Positions 1-7,697 are shown, numbered from the stretch's first letter. The stretch is DNA of 12,946 bases from Fidelibacterota bacterium (GCA_002704685.1 PAHD01000040.1:1-12946), one strand, 5' to 3'. The notes: generated by a model not told the origin, from the sequence alone. Numbers and translations: made by a program.

Positions 1-591
1 TGTTGCTAACAACATAAGAATCCCAGGGATGCCAAATGCAACTTGGGAGCCAAATTTTATTAGGAGGATTGGAGTGAGCATAGTTGAAATAAAAGCACCT
101 AAGTTTATAGATAAATAAAACCAGCTAAATACCTTTTCTAGAAGATGTGAGTTTGTTTTTCCAAATTGATCACCAACGTGAGCAGACACACATGGTTTAA
201 TGCCTCCAGCTCCAATAGAGATTAAAGTTAAACCAACCATTAAGCCTAAACGAGTTTCATCTAGAGCTAAGGCAAAGTGACCTAGGCAATAGATAATTGA
301 AAGCGCAAGAATAGTTCGGTATTTCCCCAAAAAAGCATCTGATATGATAGCTCCAAAAATAGGAGTGTAGTATACAGCAGATGTAAACATATGATACCAG
401 TAAGTTGCTTCATTATCGCTCATTGGATTTGCTTGTCCATTGCTATCCATTAGGTGCTTGGTCATAAATACCATCAAGATGCATTTCATTCCATAAAAAC
501 TAAATCGCTCTGCAAGTTCATTGCCAATAATATATGGTATGCCTTTAGGCATTGATTTAGAAGCTCTTGGTGCTGTTAGGTAATTACTCAT
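1..591 (-). CDS. POT/PTR-family proton-dependent peptide transporter, N-terminal 197 residues (partial at window edge)
   Basis: An inner-membrane symporter of the major facilitator superfamily that imports di- and tripeptides with protons. Reading leftward from the ATG at 591-589, the frame stays open to position 1. The family's hallmark ExxERF motif appears as ELAERFSFYG near residues 30-39 in the first helix. A DAFLGKY loop follows helix 2-3. The second PTR2 signature is seen as FSWFYLSINLGAF (aromatic, then INLGA) near residues 163-175. Several hydrophobic helices alternate with short charged loops, as expected. Family members are usually about 450-550 residues, so less than half is present. 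No Shine-Dalgarno sequence precedes the ATG, but the alignment of ExxERF close to the N-terminus supports this start. It is divergent from ispG and there is no functional link between them. The substrate cannot be told from this portion. Confidence 0.93.
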   Translation of the reverse strand, partial: MSNYLTAPRASKSMPKGIPYIIGNELAERFSFYGMKCILMVFMTKHLMDSNGQANPMSDNEATYWYHMFTSAVYYTPIFGAIISDAFLGKYRTILALSIIYCLGHFALALDETRLGLMVGLTLISIGAGGIKPCVSAHVGDQFGKTNSHLLEKVFSWFYLSINLGAFISTMLTPILLIKFGSQVAFGIPGILMLLAT

Positions 592-645
592 ATTACTAAA
601 GTTACATATCAAAATATAATTTTCAAGTGTTAAAACTTTACTTAT
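592..645. promoter_or_regulatory. Divergent intergenic region with a consensus -10 box toward ispG
   Basis: Fifty-four very AT-rich bases separate the divergent peptide transporter and ispG, so both promoters must lie here or inside the flanking genes. On the plus strand a perfect TATAAT sits at 615-620, which would start transcription near 627. The matching -35 position (about 591-597) is a poor match. On the minus strand TTAACA and TTGAAA hexamers (reverse complement of about 622-634) are possible -35 elements without a convincing -10. The call rests on position and the single good hexamer. Confidence 0.3.
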
Positions 646-2592
646 TTGTTAAATTATGATATTGTGTCTTTGAAATATAAATATTGTAATTCATTAACTT
701 CTTACAAAAGATGGAAATCAAGAGAAGTTAAGATTGGAGATATAGCTTTAGGGGGCGATAATCCAATTAGAGTTCAATCTATGACAACAACAGATACTAT
801 GGATACTAAAGGTACAGTTGATCAATCAATAAGAATGATTGAAGCTGGGTGTGAATATGTCCGTATTACTGCTCCAAGTAAAAAACAAGCAGAGAACTTG
901 CAAAATATTAAAAATGAATTAATTAAAAGAGGATATAATGCTCCTCTAATTGCAGATATTCATTTTACTCCGAATGCTGCTGAAATTGCAGCTAGAATAG
1001 TTGAAAAGGTTAGGATTAATCCAGGAAACTTTGCTGACAGGAAAAAATTTAATTATATTGAATATACTGATGATCAGTATGACGCTGAAATTTCAAGAAT
1101 TAGAAAAAGATTTTTACCATTAATAAAAGTATGTAAAGAATATGGTACAGCTATGAGAATTGGTACTAATCATGGCTCACTTTCAGATCGTATACTTAGC
1201 CGTTATGGAGATACTCCATATGGAATGGTTGAATCGGCATTAGAATTTCTTAGAATTTGTAAAGATGAAAATTATAATCAAATTGTTTTATCTATGAAAT
1301 CAAGTAATCCCATTGTAATGGTTCAGGCCTATAGGCTTCTTATTAATCGTATGGAAAATGAGGGGATGAATTATCCATTACATCTAGGTGTTACCGAAGC
1401 AGGTGAAGGTGAAGATGGAAGAATCAAGTCATCTCTTGGGATTGGTACTTTATTAGAAGATGGAATTGGAGATACTATACGTGTTTCATTAACCGAAGAG
1501 CCTGAATGTGAGATACCTATTGCAAAATTTTTAGTTAATAGATACGCTGATAGAATTGAGCATGATAATATTTTGGATACTAATGATTTTACTATTAATC
1601 CATTTGAATATATATCGAGAAAATCAGATACTGTTTTAAATATTGGTGGTGAAAATGTGCCTAGAGTTGCTGCTAATTTATCAAATGTAGATATTATAAC
1701 TCAAAAGACTCTCAATAAAATTGGTTATACATATTTTGAAGATGATGATAAATGGGGAATTAGTGATTTTGCATGTGACTTTATATTTATTGGTGATAAA
1801 AATATAAATTTTGAGATACCAGGTACACTTGGAATTGTCCAGGATTACTTTGCTTGGATTAAGAAAGAAAAAGAAAGACATTATCCAGAAATCAATGTAG
1901 AGCAATATTTGGATGGTGTAAAACTTCATCCTCAATTAAACATATTGTATATGACAATGTCAAAAATAAATAAAGACGTTATTGATAAACTAAAGAAAGA
2001 TTCAAATATTGTTTTATTGATTGACACTGATAATGCTCATGGTATGTCTGAGCAAAGGCGGTTATTTATTGAATTATTAGAATCCAATTGTAAAACACCT
2101 GTGATTATTGGTCGAAAATATGAAAATATTAGCAATGAGGAATTTCAACTTTATTCTGCTACAGATATAGGGGGCCTATTTGTTGATGGACTTGGTGATG
2201 GTATTTTCCTTACGAAGAAAGGTCCTAGTTCTTTAGAGCAAAGGAATAAAATATCATTTGGTATTCTACAGGCTTCCAGGACTAGAATTTCGAAAACTGA
2301 ATATATATCATGCCCTTCCTGTGGAAGGACTTTATTTGATCTTCAAGAGACCACAGCCTTGATTAGATCTAAGACTCAACATTTAAAAGGACTCAAAATA
2401 GGAATAATGGGCTGTATAGTAAATGGTCCAGGAGAGATGGCAGATGCTGATTATGGTTATGTGGGTACAGGTATTGGTAAAATATCTTTATATAAAAAAC
2501 ATGATATAATTAGAAAAGATGTTCCAATGGATATTGCCGATCAAGCATTAATAGATTTGATTAAAGAAAATGGGGATTGGGTTGACCCCTAA
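646..2592 (+). CDS. ispG: 4-hydroxy-3-methylbut-2-enyl diphosphate synthase, long three-domain form (IspG/GcpE)
   Basis: A cytoplasmic iron-sulfur enzyme of the methylerythritol phosphate isoprenoid pathway that reductively converts MEcPP to HMBPP. Residues about 22-300 form the TIM barrel, opening with the typical LGGDNPIRVQSMTTTDT. Residues about 320-545 are the extra A* domain found in plant, Chlamydia and Bacteroidetes-type enzymes but absent from the E. coli form of about 370 residues. The C-terminal domain carries the [4Fe-4S] ligands: C556 and C559 in CPSCGRT, C590 in GCIVNGPGE, and E597, with the same C-to-E spacing of 7 as in E. coli. The start is uncertain. No ATG precedes the conserved region, and TTG 646, GTG 664 and TTG 670 are all possible; homologue length favours 664 or 670. 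None has a clear ribosome binding site. The stop codon lies 10 bases before dut, so the two genes are probably cotranscribed. Confidence 0.97.
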   Translation: MLNYDIVSLKYKYCNSLTSYKRWKSREVKIGDIALGGDNPIRVQSMTTTDTMDTKGTVDQSIRMIEAGCEYVRITAPSKKQAENLQNIKNELIKRGYNAPLIADIHFTPNAAEIAARIVEKVRINPGNFADRKKFNYIEYTDDQYDAEISRIRKRFLPLIKVCKEYGTAMRIGTNHGSLSDRILSRYGDTPYGMVESALEFLRICKDENYNQIVLSMKSSNPIVMVQAYRLLINRMENEGMNYPLHLGVTEAGEGEDGRIKSSLGIGTLLEDGIGDTIRVSLTEEPECEIPIAKFLVNRYADRIEHDNILDTNDFTINPFEYISRKSDTVLNIGGENVPRVAANLSNVDIITQKTLNKIGYTYFEDDDKWGISDFACDFIFIGDKNINFEIPGTLGIVQDYFAWIKKEKERHYPEINVEQYLDGVKLHPQLNILYMTMSKINKDVIDKLKKDSNIVLLIDTDNAHGMSEQRRLFIELLESNCKTPVIIGRKYENISNEEFQLYSATDIGGLFVDGLGDGIFLTKKGPSSLEQRNKISFGILQASRTRISKTEYISCPSCGRTLFDLQETTALIRSKTQHLKGLKIGIMGCIVNGPGEMADADYGYVGTGIGKISLYKKHDIIRKDVPMDIADQALIDLIKENGDWVDP

Positions 2593-2602
2593 AGGAGTAT
2601 AA

Positions 2603-3040
2603 ATGAAGTTAAAAATAAAACCATTAAATGAGGTCGCCGAAAGTTTTTATCAAAATCATGGACATTTTCACGATGGTGATGCAGGGTTAGATTTATATAT
2701 CCTAGAAAGTCAGACATTTAGTCCAGGGCAAACAAAGCTTATTAAGTTGGGTATTTCTTGTGAATCTGAGGATGGAAAAGCATACTATTTGATGCCAAGA
2801 TCTAGTATCTCCAAAACACCCTTAAGGTTGGCTAATTCTATTGGCCTTATAGATGGAGGTTATCGTGGTGAAATAATGGCTTGCTGTGATAATATTAAAG
2901 ATTATGAGTATACAGTTGAAAAAGGTCAAAGACTTTTCCAGTTAGTTGCTGCAGATTGCTCAAAAGTCACTTATGAGCTTGCTGAAAAATTATCAGATAC
3001 TTCTAGAGGTGAAGGGGGATTTGGAAGTACAGGAAAGTGA
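2603..3040 (+). CDS. dut: Deoxyuridine 5'-triphosphate nucleotidohydrolase (trimeric dUTPase)
   Basis: Hydrolyses dUTP to dUMP and pyrophosphate, keeping uracil out of DNA and supplying dUMP for thymidylate synthesis. All five trimeric-dUTPase motifs are present in 145 residues: DAGLDLY (26-32), MPRSSISKTPLRLANS (64-79), GLIDGGYRG (81-89, with the catalytic-region D84 and Y87), KGQRLFQLV (107-115) and the C-terminal P-loop-like RGEGGFGSTGK (135-145), which closes over the substrate. The length is normal. The ATG is preceded by a good Shine-Dalgarno, AAAGGAG at 2591-2597. Motif 2 differs from the common bacterial PRSGLA/G...HGI form: the SSISKTPLRLANS version reminds me of viral and phage-like dUTPases. 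It sits directly after ispG, with no pathway link, and probably shares its transcript. Confidence 0.96.
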   Translation: MKLKIKPLNEVAESFYQNHGHFHDGDAGLDLYILESQTFSPGQTKLIKLGISCESEDGKAYYLMPRSSISKTPLRLANSIGLIDGGYRGEIMACCDNIKDYEYTVEKGQRLFQLVAADCSKVTYELAEKLSDTSRGEGGFGSTGK

Positions 3041-3054
3041 AGTGTGTCAAAATG

Positions 3055-3071
3055 GCTGACTATTTGTCAGC
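3055..3071. promoter_or_regulatory. Perfect 6-bp inverted repeat upstream of groES (candidate operator or stem-loop)
   Basis: GCTGAC (3055-3060), a five-base spacer TATTT, and GTCAGC (3066-3071) form a perfect inverted repeat. It ends one base before a likely -35 hexamer of the groESL promoter, a placement typical of a repressor or activator site. It is not the HrcA CIRCE element (TTAGCACTC-N9-GAGTGCTAA), which is absent here. It starts 15 bases after the dut stop and could instead be a weak stem-loop at the end of the ispG-dut message, but no T-run follows, so an intrinsic terminator is unlikely. Confidence 0.4.
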
Positions 3072-3072
3072 A

Positions 3073-3101
3073 TTGATAGCTGTTTATACTTATGGTATAG
3101 A
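3073..3101 (+). promoter_or_regulatory. Probable sigma-70-type promoter for groES-groEL
   Basis: TTGATA at 3073-3078 matches the -35 consensus in five of six positions. A 17-base spacer leads to TATAGA at 3096-3101 as a -10 box (four of six). This places the start of transcription near 3108, giving an untranslated leader of about 50 bases before groES. Spacing and position are good; the sigma factor preference of this organism is not known. Confidence 0.45.
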
Positions 3102-3156
3102 TTTTGAAAGCATTATATTAAATGAATTTAATTTAATTTTATAGGAGAATATGTAA

Positions 3157-3441
3157 ATGAATGTAAAACCACTATCAGATAGAATTGTTGTAAAGCCTGA
3201 GCCAGCGGAAGAAAAGACAGCTTCAGGTATTATTCTTCCAGATACAGCACAAGAGAAACCACAAATGGGTACAGTATTAGCTACGGGTCCTGGGAAAATT
3301 AGTGATTCAGGAGATTTAGTTAAAATGACACTTAAGAATGGTGATAAAGTATTGTATGGAAAATATTCGGGTACTGAAATCACTGTGGATGGTGATGATG
3401 TTTTAATAATGAGAGAAAGTGATATTTTAGCAACGCTATAA
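3157..3441 (+). CDS. groES: Co-chaperonin GroES (Hsp10)
   Basis: Forms the heptameric lid on the GroEL barrel, enclosing unfolded proteins in the ATP-bound folding chamber in the cytoplasm. The 94-residue length is standard. The N-terminus NVKPLSDRIVVKPE is typical, and the mobile loop near residues 17-32 contains the hydrophobic GIIL (24-27) that docks onto GroEL. The beta-barrel segment with GTVLATGPGK and the C-terminal DVLIMRESDILA are also recognisable. The ribosome binding site AGGAGA (3143-3148) supports the ATG at 3157; an ATG at 3151 runs straight into TAA. groEL follows after 24 bases. Confidence 0.98.
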   Translation: MNVKPLSDRIVVKPEPAEEKTASGIILPDTAQEKPQMGTVLATGPGKISDSGDLVKMTLKNGDKVLYGKYSGTEITVDGDDVLIMRESDILATL

Positions 3442-3465
3442 AAGATTATAAGGAGTTAAATAAAA

Positions 3466-5121
3466 ATGGCAAAACAAATACATTATGATACAGAGGCAAG
3501 AGCAGCCCTTAAAAAAGGTGTTGATACTCTTGCGAATGCAGTAAAAGTTACTTTAGGTCCAAAGGGAAGAAATGTAGTAATTGATAAATCTTTTGGAGCT
3601 CCAACTATTACGAAGGATGGAGTAACTGTTGCAAAGGAAGTAGAAGTAGAAGATAAAGTTGAAAATATGGGCGCACAAATGGTAAAAGAAGTTGCATCTA
3701 AGACTTCTGATGTAGCAGGAGATGGAACAACTACAGCGACAGTGCTAGCACAAGAAATTGTTAATCAAGGTTTGAAGAACGTTACTGCAGGTGCAAACCC
3801 AATGGATCTTAAAAGAGGTATAGACCATGCTGTTGGTCAAGTTTTAGATTTCTTGAAAGGTTTAAGTAAAAATGTATCAAGTAAAGAAGAGATTGCTCAG
3901 GTTGGTACAATTTCTGCAAACAACGATAGCTCTATTGGTGATTTGATTTCTGATGCAATGGAGAAAGTTGGGAATGAAGGAGTTATTACAGTAGAAGAAG
4001 CGAAGGGTACTGATACATTTCTTGAAACTGTAGAAGGAATGCAGTTTGATAGAGGTTATCTATCTCCATACTTTGTTACTAATGCAGAGTCAATGGAAAC
4101 AGAGCTTGAAAATCCTTATATTCTTATTCATGAAAAGAAAATTAGTAATATGAAAGACTTACTACCTGTTCTTGAAAAAGTTGTTCAAGCAGGGAAATCT
4201 CTTCTTATTTTAGCAGAAGATGTTGAAGGCGAAGCATTGGCGACACTTGTTGTGAATAAGTTAAGAGGATCTTTTAAAGTTGCTGCTGTTAAAGCTCCAG
4301 GTTTTGGTGATAGAAGAAAAGCTATGATGGAAGATATTGCAAAGCTAACTGGAGGAACAGTTATATCAGAAGATCAGGGATATAAGCTTGAGAATGCTAC
4401 ACTTGACTATCTTGGACAAGCTAGAAGCGTAACAATTGACAAAGATAATACGACAATTGTAGAGGGTAAAGGTGATAGTAACGAGGTTATAGCTAGAGTT
4501 AATGAAATAAAAGTTCAAATTGAAAAATCATCTTCAGACTATGATAAAGAAAAGCTACAAGAAAGATTAGCAAAATTATCTGGTGGTGTTGCGGTAATAA
4601 ATATTGGTGCTGCAACAGAAGTTGAGATGAAAGAAAAGAAAGCTAGAGTTGAAGATGCTTTACATGCAACTAGGGCAGCAGTTAAAGAAGGTATTGTTCC
4701 TGGTGGTGGAGTTGCTCTTTTAAGAGCCTCAAAAGCAGTGAAAGTTGATAAGCTAGAAGGTGATATTGCATTAGGTGCACAAATTTTAGTTGATTCTCTT
4801 TCAGCTCCTGCGAGACAGATAGTTTCAAATGCCGGATTAGAGCCAGCTGTAATCGTTAATGAGATTTTAAAGAAGAAAGGATCTCATGGATTTGATGCTA
4901 GGAAAGATGAGTATGGAGATTTAGTTAAAGCTGGTATTATTGATCCAACTTTAGTTACAAGAACAGCTGTTCAGAATGCTGCAAGTATTGCAGGATTACT
5001 ATTGACTACTGAAGCTGCAATTTGTGATAAACCTGAGCCAGAGTCTGCGGGTGCCGGTGCTCCTGCTATGCCTGATATGGGTGGCATGGGTGGCATGGGT
5101 GGTATGGGTGGTATGATGTAA
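3466..5121 (+). CDS. groEL: Chaperonin GroEL (Hsp60)
   Basis: The ATP-driven double-ring chaperonin that folds cytoplasmic proteins together with GroES. The protein is 551 residues, the usual length, and begins with the normal MAKQIHYDTEARAAL. The equatorial nucleotide site is intact: TLGPKGRNV (29-37), TITKDGVTV (47-55) and DVAGDGTTTA (82-91, with the catalytic Asp at 86). The apical and intermediate domains, IVPGGGVALL and the closing tail of GGM repeats are all present. AGGAG at 3451-3455 is the ribosome binding site. There is a single groEL copy in the window, followed by a strong terminator, so groES-groEL is a two-gene operon. Confidence 0.99.
   Translation: MAKQIHYDTEARAALKKGVDTLANAVKVTLGPKGRNVVIDKSFGAPTITKDGVTVAKEVEVEDKVENMGAQMVKEVASKTSDVAGDGTTTATVLAQEIVNQGLKNVTAGANPMDLKRGIDHAVGQVLDFLKGLSKNVSSKEEIAQVGTISANNDSSIGDLISDAMEKVGNEGVITVEEAKGTDTFLETVEGMQFDRGYLSPYFVTNAESMETELENPYILIHEKKISNMKDLLPVLEKVVQAGKSLLILAEDVEGEALATLVVNKLRGSFKVAAVKAPGFGDRRKAMMEDIAKLTGGTVISEDQGYKLENATLDYLGQARSVTIDKDNTTIVEGKGDSNEVIARVNEIKVQIEKSSSDYDKEKLQERLAKLSGGVAVINIGAATEVEMKEKKARVEDALHATRAAVKEGIVPGGGVALLRASKAVKVDKLEGDIALGAQILVDSLSAPARQIVSNAGLEPAVIVNEILKKKGSHGFDARKDEYGDLVKAGIIDPTLVTRTAVQNAASIAGLLLTTEAAICDKPEPESAGAGAPAMPDMGGMGGMGGMGGMM
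5080..5115 (+). repeat. Tandem 9-bp repeats encoding the GroEL GGM tail
   Basis: Four consecutive copies of GGTGGYATG encode the flexible Gly-Gly-Met tail typical of bacterial GroEL, which projects into the central cavity. Copies differ only at the third position of the second glycine codon (C, C, T, T). Confidence 0.9.
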
Positions 5122-5145
5122 AACCCTGTATTATCACAAGATGTT

Positions 5146-5182
5146 AAAAAAGGCGTAATTTTTTAATTACGCCTTTTTTTTT
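5146..5182 (+). terminator. Rho-independent terminator after groEL
   Basis: A perfect 9-bp stem, GGCGTAATT (5152-5160) with AATTACGCC (5165-5173), closes a TTTT loop. It is followed by nine Ts (5174-5182) and preceded by six As (5146-5151), so the stem can extend by A-T pairs and could also work on the opposite strand. It lies 24 bases after the groEL stop and ends the chaperonin operon. Confidence 0.95.
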
Positions 5183-5409
5183 GAAATATATTACCTTATG
5201 CATGTTGGAGCAATTTGAACTATATACAAGCCTTTAAATATAAAATTACAGATTTAAATAAGATTTATTGCCGTCACTGATTAGTCTAGTTTTTCTAAGA
5301 TTATAATTTTTATCTGTTTTTTAATTTTATAATTGCATATATTATAAAAACAGGCAAAACGTGCATAATTTCTTTTTGTCAAAAAAAATTAATATAAAGG
5401 ATATTTAAA
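5183..5409 (+). promoter_or_regulatory. AT-rich intergenic region, presumed promoter of the surface-protein operon
   Basis: This 227-base stretch between the groEL terminator and the first surface-protein gene must hold the promoter of the downstream unit. A perfect TATAAT lies at 5302-5307, but no good -35 hexamer is found 16-18 bases before it. AAAGGA at 5396-5401 is the likely ribosome binding site for the ATG at 5410. No coding frame, RNA gene or clear hairpin was recognised in the rest. Confidence 0.3.
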
Positions 5410-7683
5410 ATGTTTAACATATTACTGATTTTACTTTTTACTACACTTTCTTTTGCAGAAACCTATATCGTTACTGCAGGTAGTTATTACTACCAACCTT
5501 CAATATTAACAATAAATGTTAATGATTCTGTTGAATTTGTTAATGTTGGTGGTAATCATGATGTAGTTGTTACCTCTGGCCCTGAATTACTCGAATTACC
5601 AGCTACTTCAGGTTCTACTATAGGTACTCTTACATTTACTCTCCCTGGTACTTATGAATATATTTGTAGTATTAGTTCACATGCAGCTAATGGTATGGTT
5701 GGAACCATAATTGTTGAAGATAGTGATGATGGAAGTGAGGCTTCTTGTTCTGATGGTACAGATGTATGTTTAACTCTTGATGGTGGAAATTTAGATTATA
5801 CTAGTGCATCTGATATTGCTGGATTTCAATTTTCTCACAATGGCTGCGTAGATGGAGCAGCTGGTGGTGATGCTACTGCAAATGGATTTACGGTATCAGC
5901 AAGTGGCACAACAGTTTTAGCGTTTTCATTTACGGGCTCAGTAGTTCCTGCAGGTGAGGGAACACTTGTTGAACTATCAGGAGATGTTTCAGAAGATTGC
6001 CTTTCTTCGTTTATTTTCTCTGATATTAATGGCTCCCCTTTATCCGTAGAATTTGCAGCTGAATCAGCTGATGATGGAGATGACGATGGTGACGATGGCC
6101 CTCCTGATTGTGTATTAGACTGTATTGGATGGGAGACTGTTGAGCTTTGTGATGAGTTTGGTGGTGATGACTCGTCTGATGAATGTATGGTGAACGCTTG
6201 CAACGAAATAGTTAACTGGACAGATTGCTGGTCTGACTGTGATTCCGAAACTCTATGCGAGGTTCCTATAGAACTACTTGCTCCAGCATGTGAGTCCTGC
6301 TTGAACGATGGTACTTGTAACGATGGCGGAATTGACTCTTACTTGTGTGATATGGGGGATGCATGGGCATCAGATTGTGGTATAGATGATTTCTGTGAAG
6401 ATGATGACAGTGCTGAGGAATGTACTGCAAATGTTTGTCTATCTTTGTCTAATGGCATGCTTGACTATACTTCTGATTCAGATATAGCTGGTTTCCAGTT
6501 TAATCACAATGGTTGCGTGACAAATGCGGGTGGTGGAGATGCAGAAGCAAATGGATTTACTGTATCCTCAAGTGCTACTGCTGTATTAGGATTTTCATTC
6601 ACAGGATCTGTAGTACCTTCAGGTATGGGTACATTGGTAGAACTAGAAGGTGATGTTTCTTTTGATTGCCTGTCTAACTATGTATTTTCAGATTCAGCTG
6701 GTGGTGCTCTCTCATTTGAAATTATATATGACGACAATGCTGATGATGGTGGTGATGATGGTTCAGATGATGGAGGTAATACTGAGACAGCATCAGTACA
6801 AGTAATTCATAACAGCGCATCTCCAACAGTAGATGTATACATAGATGGTACATTAGCAGTTGAAGATTTTGCATATAGGACTGCAACTCCTGTATTAGAA
6901 CTTGGAACTTCTTTCACTGTAGGAATTGCACCTGCAGGCGAAGCAGTAATCGCAGAATTTCCATTTGATTTAATGGACGGTGGTGAATATGTAGTAGTAG
7001 CAACTGGTTTATTAGGCAACACTGATACTCCATTTGATCTTGCAGCAGCATCGACAACATTTGGTGCAGCAGAAGGTAATGTTGGTTTAAATGTTTATCA
7101 TGGTTCAACAGATGCTCCTGCAGTAGATGTATTAGCAGATGGAGCTGTATTAGTACCAAATTTATCATATGGTTCATTTTCAGGGTATGTTGAAGTTCCA
7201 GCAGCTGATTATGTAGTAGGTGTAGCACCAACAGGTGGAGCATCAATTGCAGACTTTGTAGCACCTTTATCAGGTTTAGGTGGTAACTCAGCTGTAGTAT
7301 TTGCATCAGGATTTTTATCTGGTGATGATCCAGCATTTGGTTTATTTGCTGCACTTGCTGATGGTACTGTGTTAGAATTACCTTTAGATGAGAATTTATC
7401 AAACTCTGAAGTTATAGTTGATAGTTTTGATTTATTAGGTAATTATCCTAACCCATTCAATCCATCGACAACTATAGACTTTAGTTTAAATAGTTTTTCA
7501 GATTTAGAAATTAATGTATATGATGTTAATGGTAGATTAGTAGAAAACCTATACAGTGGCTTTAAATCACCAGGTACACATAAAGTTGTATGGGATGCTA
7601 CAGGATTTTCTACAGGCATCTATATAGTAAATATGGTATCTAAAAAATCATCAGAAACACTTATGATTACACTTATTAAATAA
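5410..7683 (+). CDS. Exported multi-domain protein: cupredoxin, two 97-residue unnamed repeats, two DUF4397 domains, type IX sorting domain
   Basis: Residues 1-16 form a Sec signal peptide (cleavage near SFA/ET). Residues 17-103 match a plastocyanin-like blue-copper domain with a full ligand set: H50, C86, H91 and M96. The C-x4-H-x4-M spacing is as I recall for auracyanins. Two copies of an unnamed domain follow at 119-215 and 342-438, each 97 residues with three matching cysteines, separated by a cysteine-rich stretch (about 233-340). Asp/Gly-rich linkers lie at about 218-232 and 439-458 and may bind calcium. Residues about 461-556 and 558-650 are tandem DUF4397 domains (VIHNSASPTVDVYIDG and VYHGSTDAPAVDVLADG). 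Residues about 670-757 are the FlgD-like/type IX C-terminal sorting domain (YPNPFNPSTTI, then YDVNGRLV and GIYIV). The protein is thus predicted at the cell surface or secreted. Electron transfer or copper binding is inferred from the ligands; the overall role is unknown. Confidence 0.9.
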   Translation: MFNILLILLFTTLSFAETYIVTAGSYYYQPSILTINVNDSVEFVNVGGNHDVVVTSGPELLELPATSGSTIGTLTFTLPGTYEYICSISSHAANGMVGTIIVEDSDDGSEASCSDGTDVCLTLDGGNLDYTSASDIAGFQFSHNGCVDGAAGGDATANGFTVSASGTTVLAFSFTGSVVPAGEGTLVELSGDVSEDCLSSFIFSDINGSPLSVEFAAESADDGDDDGDDGPPDCVLDCIGWETVELCDEFGGDDSSDECMVNACNEIVNWTDCWSDCDSETLCEVPIELLAPACESCLNDGTCNDGGIDSYLCDMGDAWASDCGIDDFCEDDDSAEECTANVCLSLSNGMLDYTSDSDIAGFQFNHNGCVTNAGGGDAEANGFTVSSSATAVLGFSFTGSVVPSGMGTLVELEGDVSFDCLSNYVFSDSAGGALSFEIIYDDNADDGGDDGSDDGGNTETASVQVIHNSASPTVDVYIDGTLAVEDFAYRTATPVLELGTSFTVGIAPAGEAVIAEFPFDLMDGGEYVVVATGLLGNTDTPFDLAAASTTFGAAEGNVGLNVYHGSTDAPAVDVLADGAVLVPNLSYGSFSGYVEVPAADYVVGVAPTGGASIADFVAPLSGLGGNSAVVFASGFLSGDDPAFGLFAALADGTVLELPLDENLSNSEVIVDSFDLLGNYPNPFNPSTTIDFSLNSFSDLEINVYDVNGRLVENLYSGFKSPGTHKVVWDATGFSTGIYIVNMVSKKSSETLMITLIK
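5764..6054 (+). repeat. Copy 1 of a 97-residue 'DIAGFQF' domain
   Basis: Encodes residues 119-215 of the cupredoxin-containing protein. It aligns without gaps with residues 342-438 of the same protein; by hand about 70 of 97 residues are identical. Shared landmarks are VCL at the start, SDIAGFQF, GFTVS, FSFTGSVVP, GTLVEL and DCLS, and the three cysteines (120, 146, 197) are matched. The pattern suggests a beta-sandwich of the cohesin-like type, but I cannot assign a named family. Confidence 0.85.
6433..6723 (+). repeat. Copy 2 of the 97-residue 'DIAGFQF' domain
   Basis: Encodes residues 342-438, with cysteines 343, 369 and 420 matching those of copy 1. The DNA has diverged considerably at third positions, so the duplication is not recent and recombination between the copies is unlikely to be frequent. 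A more distant relative occurs in the next gene at residues about 376-490. Confidence 0.85.
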
Positions 7684-7697
7684 TTGAAGGAGATAAT

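Noticed and set aside
1681..1935. 84-codon minus-strand frame inside ispG
   Set aside because: It is antisense to the A* domain of a certain gene and gives a Phe/Ile/Lys-rich product, as expected from AT-rich DNA.
3090..3383. 97-codon minus-strand frame over groES
   Set aside because: It lies almost wholly antisense to groES, which is certain. No family is recognised and no start signal is seen.
5835..6203. 122-codon minus-strand open frame, Ser/Pro-rich
   Set aside because: It is a shadow of the Asp/Gly/Ser-rich coding strand with low-complexity composition. The plus-strand domain repeat explains this region fully.
6914..7402. 162-codon minus-strand open frame inside the cupredoxin/DUF4397 gene
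   Set aside because: Its product is Leu/Gln/His low-complexity sequence, it mirrors the GCA/GTA-rich codons of the real gene, and it has no ribosome binding site.
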